Shown: piece by piece, positions 62,836 to 64,000 of the stretch
Position numbering within the stretch: position 1 is the first letter of the stretch
How the letters are laid out: each line of letters begins with the position of its first letter
Assembly: GCF_022201045.2 (NCBI RefSeq)
Contig: NC_068561.1
Location: forward strand, 24,248,501 to 24,312,500
Direction of reading: 5' to 3'
Length of the DNA stretch: 64,000 nucleotides
DNA from: Citrus sinensis
Taxonomy: Eukaryota > Streptophyta > Magnoliopsida > Sapindales > Rutaceae
Translations under genes and position numbers: made by a program
Notes under the pieces: model-generated
Databases searched by the model: none
What the model was told of the DNA's origin: nothing
The model's input: the letters and a program-made list of their open reading frames with translations, nothing else

Positions 62836-64000
62836 TGTGCAAATTTTAATGTACTCGCAAGCGCACGAATCTATTGTAGTATAGATCTATGGTGACGAGT
62901 GTCGATCCCACGAGGAGGTGGATTTTAATTGTGTAGAATTAATTTTGTAAATGGGTGATTGGATTTATGGTGGAAATGATTTGGAATATGCTAAAACTTA
63001 AATTAAAATGGCGAGAATAAATTCTAAAACTGGAATTGAAATGGCGAGAATGAATTGAAGAGAATTCTATTGAAATGACGTACTTGGGTATCTGGATCCG
63101 TATCAACATGCATCATGGGCTAAATAATCCGTATTAATGCCAATTAAATCATGAGGGGGGAATCCACACCTCATGAACCACGCTCTAATCAATATGGTGC
63201 TAAGGGCTTATCGTGCCAAATAATAATAACCTTATACTAGAGAGCCGGTGTAACCAAGGCGGTATCTAGACAAGACTATTATTATTTGTCGACGAGAAGT
63301 CAAAACATCCACAAAAATTAGAGGGGAAGAGAAAATAAATTTACCAAATTAAGCCCATGACACATGTTGAGACTTCACCTTCAACCCAAGCTTGAAAGAA
63401 AATTAGCCACTCATAATTGAACTAGGGGCAAAATGGAAATTTATTAAAATACGAAGAAAATACAAGATGGAGAAGGAATTACAGAAAATGGATCCCAAAA
63501 ATGGATTCAGAGATATCAAATTAGGGGGGGGAGGCCCCCTTTTTATAGATACATGGAGTAAATCATGGCCATCGGATTAAAAATAGTTTGGACGCTCAGG
63601 ATTGCGCCACGTCATCAGTCAACAGTCCACGGTTTGACCACGCGGATGAACAGTAACACGGTTTGACCCGACTTTGAACAGTAACGCGGTTTGACCCGGA
63701 TGAACAGTAACGCGGTTTGGTTGAAAATAATCCTGTGTGATGCATGCACCGTACGCGAGATTTTTCGTCCACTGATATGCTGCCACGTCACCATCAACAG
63801 TACATAAGAATTTTAGTCCAACAGGATCGTGACACCTCATCAGTCAATGCCACATCATCGGTCAATGCCACGTCATCATCCGTCTATGTGAACAGTGTCG
63901 TGAACAGTAACGTATACAGTACCGTACACGTGAATAGTACCGTACATGTGAATAGTGTCATTTTTCCTTTTATGCTCCTCCTAAGGTTTTCGACCGTCCT
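62836..64000. mobile_element. Second repeat element inserted in gag, continuing past the window
   Basis: From about 62836 (TGTGCAAATTTTAATGTACT...) the sequence changes character. It starts with TG in the manner of an LTR and has a moderately GC-rich, non-coding body with phrases such as CAAGCGCACGAATCTATTG and GTCGATCCCACGAGGAG. It runs to the window edge without a detectable end. No protein domain was found. I infer an LTR or other retroelement nested in the Gypsy gag; the class is unknown because the far end is missing. Confidence 0.55.
63630..63960. repeat. Minisatellite-like repeats of GAACAGTA units
   Basis: Between 63630 and 63720 there are four CGGTTTG(A/G) units alternating with GAACAGTAAC. 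Between about 63837 and 63960 there are repeated GTCAATGCCAC(A/G)TCATC units followed by variants of GTGAACAGTGTCG, GAACAGTAACG and GTGAATAGTACCGTAC. The pattern suggests tandem growth of a short ACAGTA-containing motif within the second element. Confidence 0.75.

Overview
This is a window of AT-rich plant nuclear DNA. The genes have many short introns with GT/AG ends, and the products are plant-typical: a PPR protein, an SCF F-box protein, a hydroxyproline arabinosyltransferase and a glycine-rich A3 protein. The intergenic DNA is full of small transposons. Protein similarity and repeat style suggest a woody eudicot, possibly Citrus or a relative, but the species is an inference. All intron-exon models were built by hand and checked for reading-frame consistency; reference gene names are from memory.

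Layout. Positions 1 to about 16.2 kb hold no convincing gene, only AT-rich spacer, homopolymer and microsatellite tracts, and a 698-bp hAT-type element with an 8-bp target duplication. From 16.3 to 51.9 kb is the gene-rich core: a short receptor-like kinase (-), an XEG113-like arabinosyltransferase (+, 13 exons), an intron-less E-type PPR protein (+), ABCE/RLI (-, 11 coding exons), a glycine-rich A3-like protein (-), an SKIP31-like F-box protein (-, 9 exons), two adjacent SWIB-domain genes (-), and a CIR-N/CCHC zinc-knuckle protein with a basic Ser/His-rich tail (-). Between the A3-like gene and the F-box gene lies a young rearranged patch: a broken second copy of the A3-like gene, a tRNA-type SINE with a 17-bp target duplication, and a 467-bp Mutator-type MITE with a 9-bp target duplication. 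From 52.2 kb rightwards the DNA is transposon- and pseudogene-dominated: a second hAT copy, an ABCG14-like half-transporter relic, a LINE tail, and from 59.5 kb a Ty3/Gypsy-type LTR element. That element has a 2.07-kb LTR, an initiator-Met primer site, an unrecognised leader ORF and a gag ORF, and its gag is cut by a second repeat element that runs off the window.

How the genes relate. There is no operon logic; these are independent nuclear genes with housekeeping roles (ribosome recycling, organelle RNA processing, cell-wall glycoprotein arabinosylation, ubiquitin ligation, chromatin or organelle SWIB proteins). From memory, the order zinc knuckle - A3 protein - RLI2 - PPR matches Arabidopsis At4g19190-At4g19220. 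SWIB and XEG113 are neighbours at At2g35605-At2g35610. The window therefore looks like an ancestral block that Arabidopsis has split between two chromosomes. I found no clearly new multi-gene system. The best candidates for novelty are the unknown leader ORF of the LTR element, the 3' splice-site duplication in the ABCE gene, and the nested-transposon/pseudogene patch at 37.5-39.6 kb.
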